A stretch of DNA of 64,000 nt. It comes from SIG565 sp045540055 (GTDB lineage Bacteria > Bacillota > Clostridia > Oscillospirales > Acutalibacteraceae). The DNA lies in contig JAZQGO010000011.1 in NCBI GenBank assembly GCA_045540055.1, positions 1-64,000 of the forward strand, written 5' to 3'. The notes beneath the pieces were generated by a model, which saw nothing but the letters and a program-made list of their open reading frames with translations, ran no database searches and was not told the DNA's origin. The position numbers were made by a program, and so were the translations under genes. Positions 16,409-25,216 of this stretch are shown here, piece by piece (position 1 is the stretch's first letter; the number at the start of each line of letters is the position of its first letter).

Positions 16409-17806
16409 ATGAGTAAAAAATTATATATTACCGATACCATTTTACGTGATGCGCATCAGTCACAGGCCGCAACGCGTATGCGTATTGAGGATATGATTCC
16501 TGCCCTTGAAAAGCTTGACAAGGTGGGATACTGGTCGGTTGAGTGCTGGGGCGGTGCAACATTTGATGCTTGCATGCGCTTCCTTAACGAAGACCCGTGG
16601 GAAAGACTTCGTACAATAAAGAAGCATATGCCCAACACAAAGCTTCAGATGCTGCTGCGTGGTCAGAATATACTCGGCTACAAGCACTATTCGGACGACG
16701 TTGTTGATGAGTTCGTTAAGAAGTCGATAGAAAACGGCATCGACGTAATTCGTATTTTTGACGCACTTAACGACACTCGTAATATGGAGCAGGCAATGAA
16801 GAGCTGTAAAAAACACGGCGGTATCTGTGAGGCTGCCATCAGCTACACAACAAGCCCTGTTCACAATGAAGAATATTTTGTTGAGCTTGCCTGCAAGCTT
16901 GAAAAAATGGGTGCTGACGTTATCTGTATTAAGGATATGGCAAACCTTCTTCTTCCTTATGACGCCTATTCATTGGTTAAGAAGTTAAAAGAAAAGGTTA
17001 AAGCTCCCATTCATCTGCATACCCATAACACCACAGGTACGGGCGATATGACTTATCTTATGGCTGTTGAGGCAGGTGTTGATATTGTCGATACTGCGTT
17101 GTCTCCGTTTGCTAACGGTACTGCTCAGCCGTCAACCGAGGCTTTGGTTGCTACTTTACAGGGTACAAAGCGTGACACAGGTCTTGACCTTAACGCATTA
17201 AGTGAGCTCGCTGCACACTTCCGCAAGGTTGCCGATAAGATGAAGGCAGAGGGTACACTTGACCCGAAGGTGCTAAATGTTGACACCAAGACACTTCTTT
17301 ATCAAGTGCCGGGCGGTATGCTTTCAAACCTACTTTCACAGCTTAAGCAGGCAAATGCTGAGGATAAATTTTATGACGTATTGGCCGAGATTCCGAATGT
17401 ACGTAAGGACTTCGGTTATCCGCCCCTCGTAACTCCGACAAGTCAGATTGTCGGTACACAGGCAGTGCTTAACGTATTGTCGGGTGAGCGTTATAAGATG
17501 GTATCGAAGGAGTCTAAGGGATTGCTTCGTGGTGAGTACGGTCAGGTGCCGGGTAAGGTTAACGAGGATGTTCGTAAAAAGGCTATTGGTGATGACGAGG
17601 TTATTACCTGCCGTCCTGCTGACCTTATTGAACCCGAACTCGAGAAATATCGCGTAGAAGCGGGCGAGCTTGCTAAATCTGATGAGGACGTGCTTTCCTA
17701 CGCACTATTCCCACAGGTTGCCGAAAAGTTCTTGACCCAAAGAAATGCACCAAAGGTTGATGAAAACGCTGTACGTGTTCTGGTTGTTGAAGATTTATCT
17801 GAATAA
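16409..17806 (+). CDS. oadA: oxaloacetate decarboxylase alpha (carboxyltransferase) subunit
   Basis: 465 residues: an HMGL-like TIM barrel (DTILRDAHQSQAATRMR at the start, HLHTHNTTGTGDM for the metal site, catalytic Lys in VICIKDMAN) followed by a PYC/OADA domain from about 290. It moves the carboxyl group of oxaloacetate to biotin, yielding pyruvate. It lacks the C-terminal biotin domain of Klebsiella OadA, consistent with the separate carrier gene. A pyruvate carboxylase B role is possible from sequence alone, but the beta and gamma genes favour decarboxylation coupled to Na+ export. Confidence 0.9.
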   Translation: MSKKLYITDTILRDAHQSQAATRMRIEDMIPALEKLDKVGYWSVECWGGATFDACMRFLNEDPWERLRTIKKHMPNTKLQMLLRGQNILGYKHYSDDVVDEFVKKSIENGIDVIRIFDALNDTRNMEQAMKSCKKHGGICEAAISYTTSPVHNEEYFVELACKLEKMGADVICIKDMANLLLPYDAYSLVKKLKEKVKAPIHLHTHNTTGTGDMTYLMAVEAGVDIVDTALSPFANGTAQPSTEALVATLQGTKRDTGLDLNALSELAAHFRKVADKMKAEGTLDPKVLNVDTKTLLYQVPGGMLSNLLSQLKQANAEDKFYDVLAEIPNVRKDFGYPPLVTPTSQIVGTQAVLNVLSGERYKMVSKESKGLLRGEYGQVPGKVNEDVRKKAIGDDEVITCRPADLIEPELEKYRVEAGELAKSDEDVLSYALFPQVAEKFLTQRNAPKVDENAVRVLVVEDLSE

Positions 17807-17983
17807 AAAACAGATATGATAAAATTAAAAGCAAAAAATAAAAAAACTTATACTCACCTTTGAATCGGTAGATTATGCAGTTGACGGCGAGGAAATCTCC
17901 TCGAGTCAGATGTGGGCTTCTGCGCTCACTAATAATTAAGCGATATCTTTTGAAATATCTCCTCGTATATTTCAATGATACAG

Positions 17984-18015
17984 AAAAATCCCAAGTCGAA
18001 AGACTTGGGATTTTT
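17984..18015. terminator. bidirectional terminator between oadA and the phosphoesterase operon
   Basis: A perfect 14-bp stem (17984-17997 with 18002-18015), GAAA loop, with A run on one side and T run on the other, so it works on both strands between convergent genes. The upstream 17807-17983 holds no supported gene. Confidence 0.88.
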
Positions 18016-18023
18016 CGATGTTC

Positions 18024-20516
18024 TTATAATATTTCACCCGAATCCGAGATATAAACATCGGCTATATGAGTTTTAAGGTTGCTGTGCATTGTATCATTAT
18101 CGGGGTCGGCATATACGGTTGTAGGCGCACCGCAATTACATATGTAATATCTCAGATATGAAACATTGAATCCGAAATATTTTTTATTATCTTTTTGCTT
18201 TGAGCCGATATATTCGAAGCAGTATTTATAAAGTCCGTCAAACCTGCCCGAATAGATATTTTCAAGCACTTGCTTTGCCTTATAAAAGCTTTGGGCCGTA
18301 AAGGCTCTGTCACATTTTGTGCAGGTGTTAATAAGCGGGAAGGTGACGGTTTTTGCAACTGTCTTTTCCATATCTTCGGGTATTGAGTAAAAACTATTGT
18401 ACGAATACTGTTTCATCACTACATCAATTTGCTTTTGATGGTTATTATTATATTCATCAATTAAACAGTCGGTAGGTGAGAGTCCTGCGCTGTAATTTAT
18501 ACAACCCGTTTTATAACCGTGCTCATAGGTTATTTCTTCGTAGTTCATACCGTTATTGTGCTCGTGGCCATTTATATATAGCTTTACGCCGTATTGAGTA
18601 ATTATATCAAGCAGCTCGTTGCGACCGAGGGACTCTATGTTTTTTTGTGCTAGTTTTATATCACCGTCATCCTTCATTGCCCCTTTGAACTTTTCGGGAT
18701 TATTCTGGCAAGAAAAATGGTTAACAAATATCAGCAGAACATCGGGATTTTTACGCACAGCGGCATCGCAACACTGCTTTAACCATTCAAGAGTTTCTTT
18801 TGTTACGAGACCGGCAGAAGGTATACCTACGTCACCTACATCCTTAGAAAACTCGACATACTCGCAGCGGAAGCAGATAAATGTCGCCGCGTTGGTTTCT
18901 AAAACAAACCTGTCGGGATATTCGCTTGTGCAGTAATCGTGATTTCCCTGAAACACAAAAAAGTCTTTATCGGGTGCGTGGGATAAAAATTTATAAAAGA
19001 CCCTTTGATGCAGCCCCGCTTCGATTAAATCGTGTGTTGTATAATTTAGTGCCCATCTGACATTATCACCCGGCATAATTACAAATTCACTGTCAGATTC
19101 ATTCAGTGCCTTCAAAAAATTAGTACGGCATCCGACATAGTTGTTTTTATTTTCATCGTAACTATAATAATCGTAGTGTTGGTCTGCAAGTACAGTGAAT
19201 TTAATGTGACGGTTATTCTGCTCGTCAGTTTTGCCGTAGCTGCCGCCAAAAACATTAAGCGGTTTTTGCTTTGTTCTGACGGGTATCTCGGGCGGCGGCA
19301 ATTCACGCTTGCTTTGTGCAGGAGTAAAATTGCAGTCTATACCTTCGGGCATATTCTCGGTGTCTACAGTGTATGTAACCCTAAAGGTATCAAGTGCCGT
19401 TTCGGCACCGTTGTATACAAAACCGACGCTACCTGTATTTTTAATACAAAGTCCACAGTCCGATGCAATATATTTATCCTTAGGATTTTCTAAAGTGAAA
19501 TTAAAGGGATTGTTTTCGTGATAACAGTCTTTGTTGATCGAGCGCAGTGAAAAATCACCCTTATCTGAAATAAGGCCCTTCTTGATACCTGTGGTTATGG
19601 TGCTGCCGTTAAAACGAGCAAGTAGGGAATAAGGGTCACCGATTTTAATACCACTGTTATCGGTGCCGTAATATTGGTCAGAATGAGAATTATATTCCCA
19701 ACCTAAAAATATTTTATCGCTTAAATAAAAACTGCGGTGGGCTGAATTTGAGCCGATTTTATATGCTGCGTGATCCATAATCGTGCTTAGTAGCGCCTGA
19801 TATGTACTTGTATAGTCAATTACACCGTCATTACTCAATGTAATTCTGCCAACGATACCTGCGGCAGCGGTGCCCGACGGCTTGTTGTCACCCGGTATAT
19901 TAGGTGCAGCATTCAATAGTACTCCGTCAGTATATACCGTGTAATCACTAAGCAAACAGGGGATATTATCGGCCTTCAAATACATAAAGCCGACATTACC
20001 TATACCCTTTAAAGCATTTGTCGGGTTGTATTTTATATTACCGTTTTGGTCTGAATAGCCGGCGGCAAAGGGTACGAATCCGTCGGTTGTATTTTTGGTA
20101 GCAGAGACTTGCGGCGCCGAGGGGACCGAAAAGGTAGTAAGCGTATCGGGACGCATCTGCAGTACCCAATATCTGCTTATATCCCCGAAGGTTTTACCCT
20201 TGAAGTCATACTCAAAAACGGTAGCCTCATATTGCTTTTCGGTTACAGTTTTGGGTATGGCAATCACCACGACGGTTTTTGTAGTGTCCGGGTAGTGTAC
20301 GGCAAGTCGGTATGCACCGGGCTTCGCTACGGCAAGTGTTCTATGACAACTGTCTATTCTGATGCCGTCATCAATTGCCTCAAGGGTGGCGCTCAGGGTA
20401 TGAGCTGTTTTGCCGACTGCGATTTCTACCAAAATATCTTCCAAAGAAATCTCGGTATTTTCATACATCGGCAGTATTGGATTTTTATATTTAACAATAA
20501 ATTTACGCGATTTCAT
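18024..20516 (-). CDS. cytoplasmic calcineurin-like metallophosphoesterase, large, intact active site
   Basis: 830 residues with no signal peptide. The N-terminal 400 residues are beta-rich: an Ig-like start (NPILPMYENTEISLEDIL) and a lectin- or jelly-roll-like stretch that I cannot name. The phosphoesterase domain (about 437-700) has every metal motif: DxH at 445-447, GDN at 483-485, GNHD at 524-527, NH at 599-600, GHEH at 650-653. A C-terminal 130-residue part ending in a cysteine pair region (YYICNCG) is shared with the upstream gene. It starts 15 nt after the AraC-fusion gene with an AGGTGAT site, so the two form one operon. Substrate unknown; possibly a phosphodiester or nucleotide. Confidence 0.8.
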   Translation of the reverse strand: MKSRKFIVKYKNPILPMYENTEISLEDILVEIAVGKTAHTLSATLEAIDDGIRIDSCHRTLAVAKPGAYRLAVHYPDTTKTVVVIAIPKTVTEKQYEATVFEYDFKGKTFGDISRYWVLQMRPDTLTTFSVPSAPQVSATKNTTDGFVPFAAGYSDQNGNIKYNPTNALKGIGNVGFMYLKADNIPCLLSDYTVYTDGVLLNAAPNIPGDNKPSGTAAAGIVGRITLSNDGVIDYTSTYQALLSTIMDHAAYKIGSNSAHRSFYLSDKIFLGWEYNSHSDQYYGTDNSGIKIGDPYSLLARFNGSTITTGIKKGLISDKGDFSLRSINKDCYHENNPFNFTLENPKDKYIASDCGLCIKNTGSVGFVYNGAETALDTFRVTYTVDTENMPEGIDCNFTPAQSKRELPPPEIPVRTKQKPLNVFGGSYGKTDEQNNRHIKFTVLADQHYDYYSYDENKNNYVGCRTNFLKALNESDSEFVIMPGDNVRWALNYTTHDLIEAGLHQRVFYKFLSHAPDKDFFVFQGNHDYCTSEYPDRFVLETNAATFICFRCEYVEFSKDVGDVGIPSAGLVTKETLEWLKQCCDAAVRKNPDVLLIFVNHFSCQNNPEKFKGAMKDDGDIKLAQKNIESLGRNELLDIITQYGVKLYINGHEHNNGMNYEEITYEHGYKTGCINYSAGLSPTDCLIDEYNNNHQKQIDVVMKQYSYNSFYSIPEDMEKTVAKTVTFPLINTCTKCDRAFTAQSFYKAKQVLENIYSGRFDGLYKYCFEYIGSKQKDNKKYFGFNVSYLRYYICNCGAPTTVYADPDNDTMHSNLKTHIADVYISDSGEIL

Positions 20517-20530
20517 AGGATCACCTGGGT

Positions 20531-23500
20531 CTAATTGAGTATTGGCTTGATTTTTCCGTCCTTGACTTCACAAATTGATGATGCGTCTAAGGGAATATAT
20601 ATATCCTTCATATGTGAAAGCAGTAGTGAAGAGGTAATTTCTTCGTCTGCATCGGCATAAATGGTAGTATGCTTATTTAATATGTAGTATCTCAAAATTG
20701 AAACATCAAATTTAAAGTAAGAAACACCGTCTATCTTGTGAATGCCGTAGTATGCAAAAGAATATTTGTAAAGTCCGTCATATCTGCCGCTAAAGGTATC
20801 GGCGAGAAGCTTCTTAGCGGCTAAAAACTGGCGTGCATTTTTGAGTCGGTTTTTAAGTTCGGGAGAGATCAAATCAAACTCAATAGATTTTATAAGGCTT
20901 TTCTTAGGAAGCGTTGTGCTCTTGTTGAAGTCCCCATAGAAGTATTGCTCCATAGTCACCTTGATTTTTTCATTACCGTTTTCGTCTGTATATTTGCTGA
21001 TGGTACAGTCTACCGGTGTGTTGCCGACACTGTAGTTAATACAACCTGTGCTATATCCCGTTCGGTAATAAACTTCGTCAAAGTCCATCTGGTTGTTGTC
21101 CTCGTGGCCGCTTATAAAAAGCTCAACGCCATAGGCCGTAATTATGTCAAGCAGTTCGTTTCGCAATACGGTTTCGAGCTTTATATCGGCAAGCGATGAA
21201 TAACCGTCTTCGGCAAAACCTGAGGTATTAGAGGAATCAATGAAGGAATAATGACACATAAATATGAGATGCGTTTCGGGATTTTCAGCTATTGCATCAT
21301 CACATGCCCGCTTTAGCCATTCAATAGTTTCTTCATTTAAGCGTCCTGTAGACTGTGAAATGTTGCTTTGGGCAGCCTTGTATTGAACATAATCTCCAGA
21401 AAAACCGATAATTGTAACGTTCTTTTCTTTAATTACAAAGCGGTCAGCAAAATCTGAGGTGCTGTTATCGCGGTTGCCTTTAAGAACAAAATAATCTTTA
21501 TCGGGAAGATATGTTAGCATATCATAAAAGGCAATCAGATTTTTATGAGCATAAATACAGGTTTCATATGAATAGTTATGGGCACCTATAAGGCTGTCAC
21601 CGCAGGAAACCAGAAATTCGCTGTCAGAGGAGTTTATGTATTTTAAAAAATTTTGCTTAAACATCGCATTGTTTTCGAAATCAGAAAAATAATTTTTGTG
21701 CGATATGTTCATATTTGTGAATATGCAGAATTTAGAGAGGCGGTCTTTGGGTATCAACTCATCAGATATAAAATGCTTACGAACATTAAGCTCTTTTTGA
21801 AGTGTTCTTACGGGTAATTGCGGTTTTTTCTCGGCAGAGGGAACAAAATCTCTTGCTCTCGCCTTTATAAGCTCGTTGATTTTTTTGGTGCTGAGATATG
21901 ATACCGTGGGTATCTGATCAAGCGCTACGGTATATGTAACCCGGAATTTTTTAATTGCCGTTTCGGCACCCATATAAACAAAGCCTACCGTACCTTTTGT
22001 AAGGGTGCAAAGATTGGCGTCCGCAGTAGAGTAGGCGAGTGTCTTATTACCTCTTATGTAGTTAACACCCGTGGTCGGCTGCGAACAGCTTTCGTTAATT
22101 TTACGTGTGGCGAAATCGGTAGGGTCGTCTATACAACCTTTTTTAATACCGGTTGTAATGCTTTGTTCTAAAAATTCTGCAAAAAGGGTATAGGTGTCTC
22201 CCTTTTTGATTCCCGTAACATCTGTGCCGAAAAATTTAGGCGTTTCGGAGTCATAACCGAATTCAAAAAACATATTTTCTGTCAAGTATACATTCAGGTG
22301 TGCAGGCTTGCCGCGCAGCTTATAAAACGGGTGATCGGCAACAGAAGTGAGAGCGGCCTGAAAATTGGCATTTATATCAATAACCTTATCATCACTCAAC
22401 CGCATTCTTCCTACAAGACCTGCCTTGGCGGCAGAAGAGCCTCCGGCGGCGGTTTTTATGTTTTTAGCCAAATTTGTCAAGGTGCCTGTACAGTAAATAC
22501 GGTAGTTTGTAAAAAGCTCGGGAATATTTCCTGACTTTAAATACATAAAGCCGACATTTGTAGGGTCTTTGGGGTCGTTGAAACAAACATCAACTACCTC
22601 ATCCTTTTCGTTTTTGTAGGCCGCAGGGAAGGGGATAAAGCCATTTTTGCACTTGCTTATTGATTTTTTTGGTGCGGCAGGTGGGTCAAAGGTGCTGACA
22701 TTATCTTTTCTTGTCTGGAATACCCAATCTTTAAGAATTTCGTCAGTTGTTTTGTTTTCAAAATCATACTCAAAAAGCGTCACCTCATATAGATTAGAGG
22801 TGTTTTTCGCACTTTGCGGTAAAACGCACACAATTATCGAGCGGGTAATATCCTTATAAGAGGCTTGCGCGCGGTAAAGTCCCGCCTTACCGACGGTTAA
22901 AAGATGCTTTGAATTGTCGAATATTAAATTCGGCTCTTGGGTGGTCCAGTTAAGCTTTTCACCACTGTGTCCCGCAGATGAGACCATATCAAAAAATACC
23001 TGTTTCAAATCGATGGTAGTATATTCGTATACTGGCAGTATGGGGTTGTTTGAGTATATGCGGTATTTATTAAAAGGCGAGTTGGCGGGCGGTGTAATAT
23101 GTCGCTTTGACGCGGATAAATTTTCGGCAGAAGCGTGGCTTTTACGGTAGGCAGAAGGCGTTTCGCCAGTTTCCTTAGAGAATATGCGAGAGAAGAAGGA
23201 GAAACTGTCAAAGCCGCACATTTCCGAAATTGAGGATATACTGTAATCGGTGGTCGCCAGCAGATCTTGAGCCTTGCGGATTCTCGACAATCTTATGTAT
23301 TCTTTGATTGTGAAGCCCGTCGTCTCTTTAAAGGTATGGCAAAGATACCACACCGATGTGTGCAGGCTTTCACTTATAATATCGAGGTCAAGCTTTTTAG
23401 AAAGATTTTGGCTTATATATCTGAGTATTCGGTTGGTAGCGGTATTATTGGTAATGATAGGCTGGCTGTTTTCTGAGCATATACGAAAAAGCGTAAGCAT

Positions 23501-23902
23501 TTTTTCAACAACAAAAATATCCGCAGGCTCTTTAAATAAAGCGATGCGGGAAAATATATCCTTTATTTTATTGGTGCCTATTTCGTCAAGCGCATAGGCG
23601 CTATTCTCAAATTCACCCAGTGTATTATCAAGGTTTTGCATTATTCTTACAAGCTGATCACGGTCAAGATACAAAACATTTACCGTGAAGTCCTGACCGC
23701 TTTTGCTGCAGACATAATGCAGGGTCTGTGAATCGAGAATATAAATATTATTGCTTTCAATGGGGTATACGCTGTCTTTTATCAGGATTGTGCCTTTGCC
23801 ACTGAGAACATGTATGATTTTAATACAATTATCCTTAGCCTCGTTCAAATCAACATTGGTTTTGTCGATGTTTTTTAAATAAATGTAATCTTGTAAAAGC
23901 AT
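20531..23902 (-). CDS. AraC-family regulator fused to a degenerate metallophosphoesterase
   Basis: 1123 residues. Residues about 1-90 form a cupin-like sensor and about 160-255 two AraC helix-turn-helix units ending in GETPSAYRK. From about 280 onward the protein is a paralogue of the downstream 830-residue protein over its full length: Ig-like start (NNPILPVYEYTTIDL), beta-rich middle and phosphoesterase domain. The catalytic motifs are broken: DxH reads NMN (730-732), GNHD reads GNRD (809-812) and GHEH reads GHED (932-935), while GD and one CHY remain. This suggests a ligand-sensing pseudoenzyme. Start ATG 23902 follows GGAGGG; the TTG at 23917 is part of the leader. Divergent from the lipoprotein gene. 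Confidence 0.85.
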   Translation of the reverse strand: MLLQDYIYLKNIDKTNVDLNEAKDNCIKIIHVLSGKGTILIKDSVYPIESNNIYILDSQTLHYVCSKSGQDFTVNVLYLDRDQLVRIMQNLDNTLGEFENSAYALDEIGTNKIKDIFSRIALFKEPADIFVVEKMLTLFRICSENSQPIITNNTATNRILRYISQNLSKKLDLDIISESLHTSVWYLCHTFKETTGFTIKEYIRLSRIRKAQDLLATTDYSISSISEMCGFDSFSFFSRIFSKETGETPSAYRKSHASAENLSASKRHITPPANSPFNKYRIYSNNPILPVYEYTTIDLKQVFFDMVSSAGHSGEKLNWTTQEPNLIFDNSKHLLTVGKAGLYRAQASYKDITRSIIVCVLPQSAKNTSNLYEVTLFEYDFENKTTDEILKDWVFQTRKDNVSTFDPPAAPKKSISKCKNGFIPFPAAYKNEKDEVVDVCFNDPKDPTNVGFMYLKSGNIPELFTNYRIYCTGTLTNLAKNIKTAAGGSSAAKAGLVGRMRLSDDKVIDINANFQAALTSVADHPFYKLRGKPAHLNVYLTENMFFEFGYDSETPKFFGTDVTGIKKGDTYTLFAEFLEQSITTGIKKGCIDDPTDFATRKINESCSQPTTGVNYIRGNKTLAYSTADANLCTLTKGTVGFVYMGAETAIKKFRVTYTVALDQIPTVSYLSTKKINELIKARARDFVPSAEKKPQLPVRTLQKELNVRKHFISDELIPKDRLSKFCIFTNMNISHKNYFSDFENNAMFKQNFLKYINSSDSEFLVSCGDSLIGAHNYSYETCIYAHKNLIAFYDMLTYLPDKDYFVLKGNRDNSTSDFADRFVIKEKNVTIIGFSGDYVQYKAAQSNISQSTGRLNEETIEWLKRACDDAIAENPETHLIFMCHYSFIDSSNTSGFAEDGYSSLADIKLETVLRNELLDIITAYGVELFISGHEDNNQMDFDEVYYRTGYSTGCINYSVGNTPVDCTISKYTDENGNEKIKVTMEQYFYGDFNKSTTLPKKSLIKSIEFDLISPELKNRLKNARQFLAAKKLLADTFSGRYDGLYKYSFAYYGIHKIDGVSYFKFDVSILRYYILNKHTTIYADADEEITSSLLLSHMKDIYIPLDASSICEVKDGKIKPILN

Positions 23903-24049
23903 TTTCTCACCCTCCAAAATAAATATACAGCAAATAAAGTAAAAAAGTCAATAATATTGCATATAAATTTATATTTTTATTAAAAAACCTTTAAAAATTA
24001 CCCATATTGTGTTATAAATAATATACAATCTTGAATGTGAGGGACAATT

Positions 24050-25033
24050 ATGAAAAGATTTATATCTGTTTTTATGGTATTGATTTTGCTGTTGTCGGTC
24101 TGCGGTTGTAAGACAACTGAGGATGATGGCGATTTTTCGGCGCCGTCGTCATCAGCAACAGATGCCTACGCTAATGCTATAGATGGGCTCACCTATGATA
24201 AAGAGGATGGTACGCACGTCGTAAAAAACAATGATGACATAACAAGCTTTGCTATTTTTTCCGACTCACATATCGGTCAGAAAAAGGTCTTTTCAAGAAC
24301 GCTTGAGCGTGCTATTGAATGGGTGAACAACACCGATTATGTTGATTTTACATTCTTCTTGGGTGATAATATAGATAACGGATATTATAATTCTACAGGT
24401 GTATCGGAATCTCAGGTAGAACAGTTTTATAAATCTACTGCGCTCTTCAAAAAGCCTTATTTTGTAATTCAGGGCAACCACGACCCGCGTGTTCCGCAGT
24501 TTGAAAAGAATATGGTGGTCGAGTGCGGCGATGTTACACTGGTCGGATTTTTTGCCGATTATTATACTATGGACCCCGATAATATTTACAAAAGCAATGG
24601 CAGGGTTTCGCAGTTTCAGCTTGATTGGCTTGAAGATGCGCTTGCAAAGTGCAAGGGTAAGCGTGTAATACTTGCCTGCCATTACAGTATTGTGGTTGAT
24701 GATAAAAATTTTACAGCCCCCATCCCCGAGGCACAGCCTGTACCCAAGCGTGATTTAGAGTGTGTTGATTTCGGCAGAGAAAAGATATTAGAGTTTGCCG
24801 AAAAATATAATATCGAACTCTATTTTAACGGTCACGAGCATAACGACAGTATGCCGACCGGCGTCGCAGGAACTATGACCGACTTTAATATAGGCAGTCT
24901 CGGTAATGAAGGACTGTTCGCAGTTGTTACGGTTGATGATGTAAAGGCGGTTGTTGAGCTTCGCAACGCAAATCATACAGACGAGGTTATTAAAACGGTC
25001 GAATACAAGTTCACAAGGGAAATTGTTAAATAA
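24050..25033 (+). CDS. secreted lipoprotein metallophosphoesterase
   Basis: 327 residues. A signal peptide with hydrophobic core and lipobox SVCGC (Cys 20) predicts anchoring to the outer face of the membrane, followed by a Ser/Asp-rich linker. The calcineurin-like domain is complete: DSH at 72-74, GDN at 105-107, GNHD at 142-145, CH at 210-211, GHEH at 261-264. Its motif spacing and words (KKPYFVIQGNHD, LYFNGHEHND) resemble the two large genes across the divergent promoter, so the three probably handle related substrates inside and outside the cell. Substrate not predictable. Confidence 0.88.
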   Translation: MKRFISVFMVLILLLSVCGCKTTEDDGDFSAPSSSATDAYANAIDGLTYDKEDGTHVVKNNDDITSFAIFSDSHIGQKKVFSRTLERAIEWVNNTDYVDFTFFLGDNIDNGYYNSTGVSESQVEQFYKSTALFKKPYFVIQGNHDPRVPQFEKNMVVECGDVTLVGFFADYYTMDPDNIYKSNGRVSQFQLDWLEDALAKCKGKRVILACHYSIVVDDKNFTAPIPEAQPVPKRDLECVDFGREKILEFAEKYNIELYFNGHEHNDSMPTGVAGTMTDFNIGSLGNEGLFAVVTVDDVKAVVELRNANHTDEVIKTVEYKFTREIVK

Positions 25034-25115
25034 TATAACGGCGGTTAATCTATATAAAAAATACAGTATAATTTGTATATTACAGGGGCGTCGAGCTCGG
25101 TTATTGGAAGTAGTC

Positions 25116-25149
25116 AAAAACCGTTCGAAAAATTTTTCGGACGGTTTTT
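25116..25149 (+). terminator. terminator after the lipoprotein gene
   Basis: A 17-base inverted repeat (25116-25132 with 25133-25149) with central A and T runs and a TTTTT end, between the lipoprotein gene and the uvrB promoter. Confidence 0.7.
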
Positions 25150-25178
25150 ATGTTGCACTTTAACTTTTATGTAATAGG

Positions 25179-25187
25179 TGGTATAAT
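25179..25187 (+). promoter_or_regulatory. extended -10 promoter of uvrB
   Basis: TGGTATAAT, an extended -10 element, 30 nt before the uvrB start; the -35 position (TTTAAC at 25159-25164) is weak. No LexA/SOS box of the GAACN4GTTC type was seen nearby. Confidence 0.5.
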
Positions 25188-25216
25188 ATATGTAATTTGC
25201 AGAAAGGGGAAACAGA

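Noticed and set aside
17816..17938. Two short frames after oadA that would join by a one-base shift in an A run into about 40 residues (ending SSSQMWASALTNN)
   Set aside because: No ribosome site, no family, and the join requires a frameshift; may be a gene scrap but not supportable.
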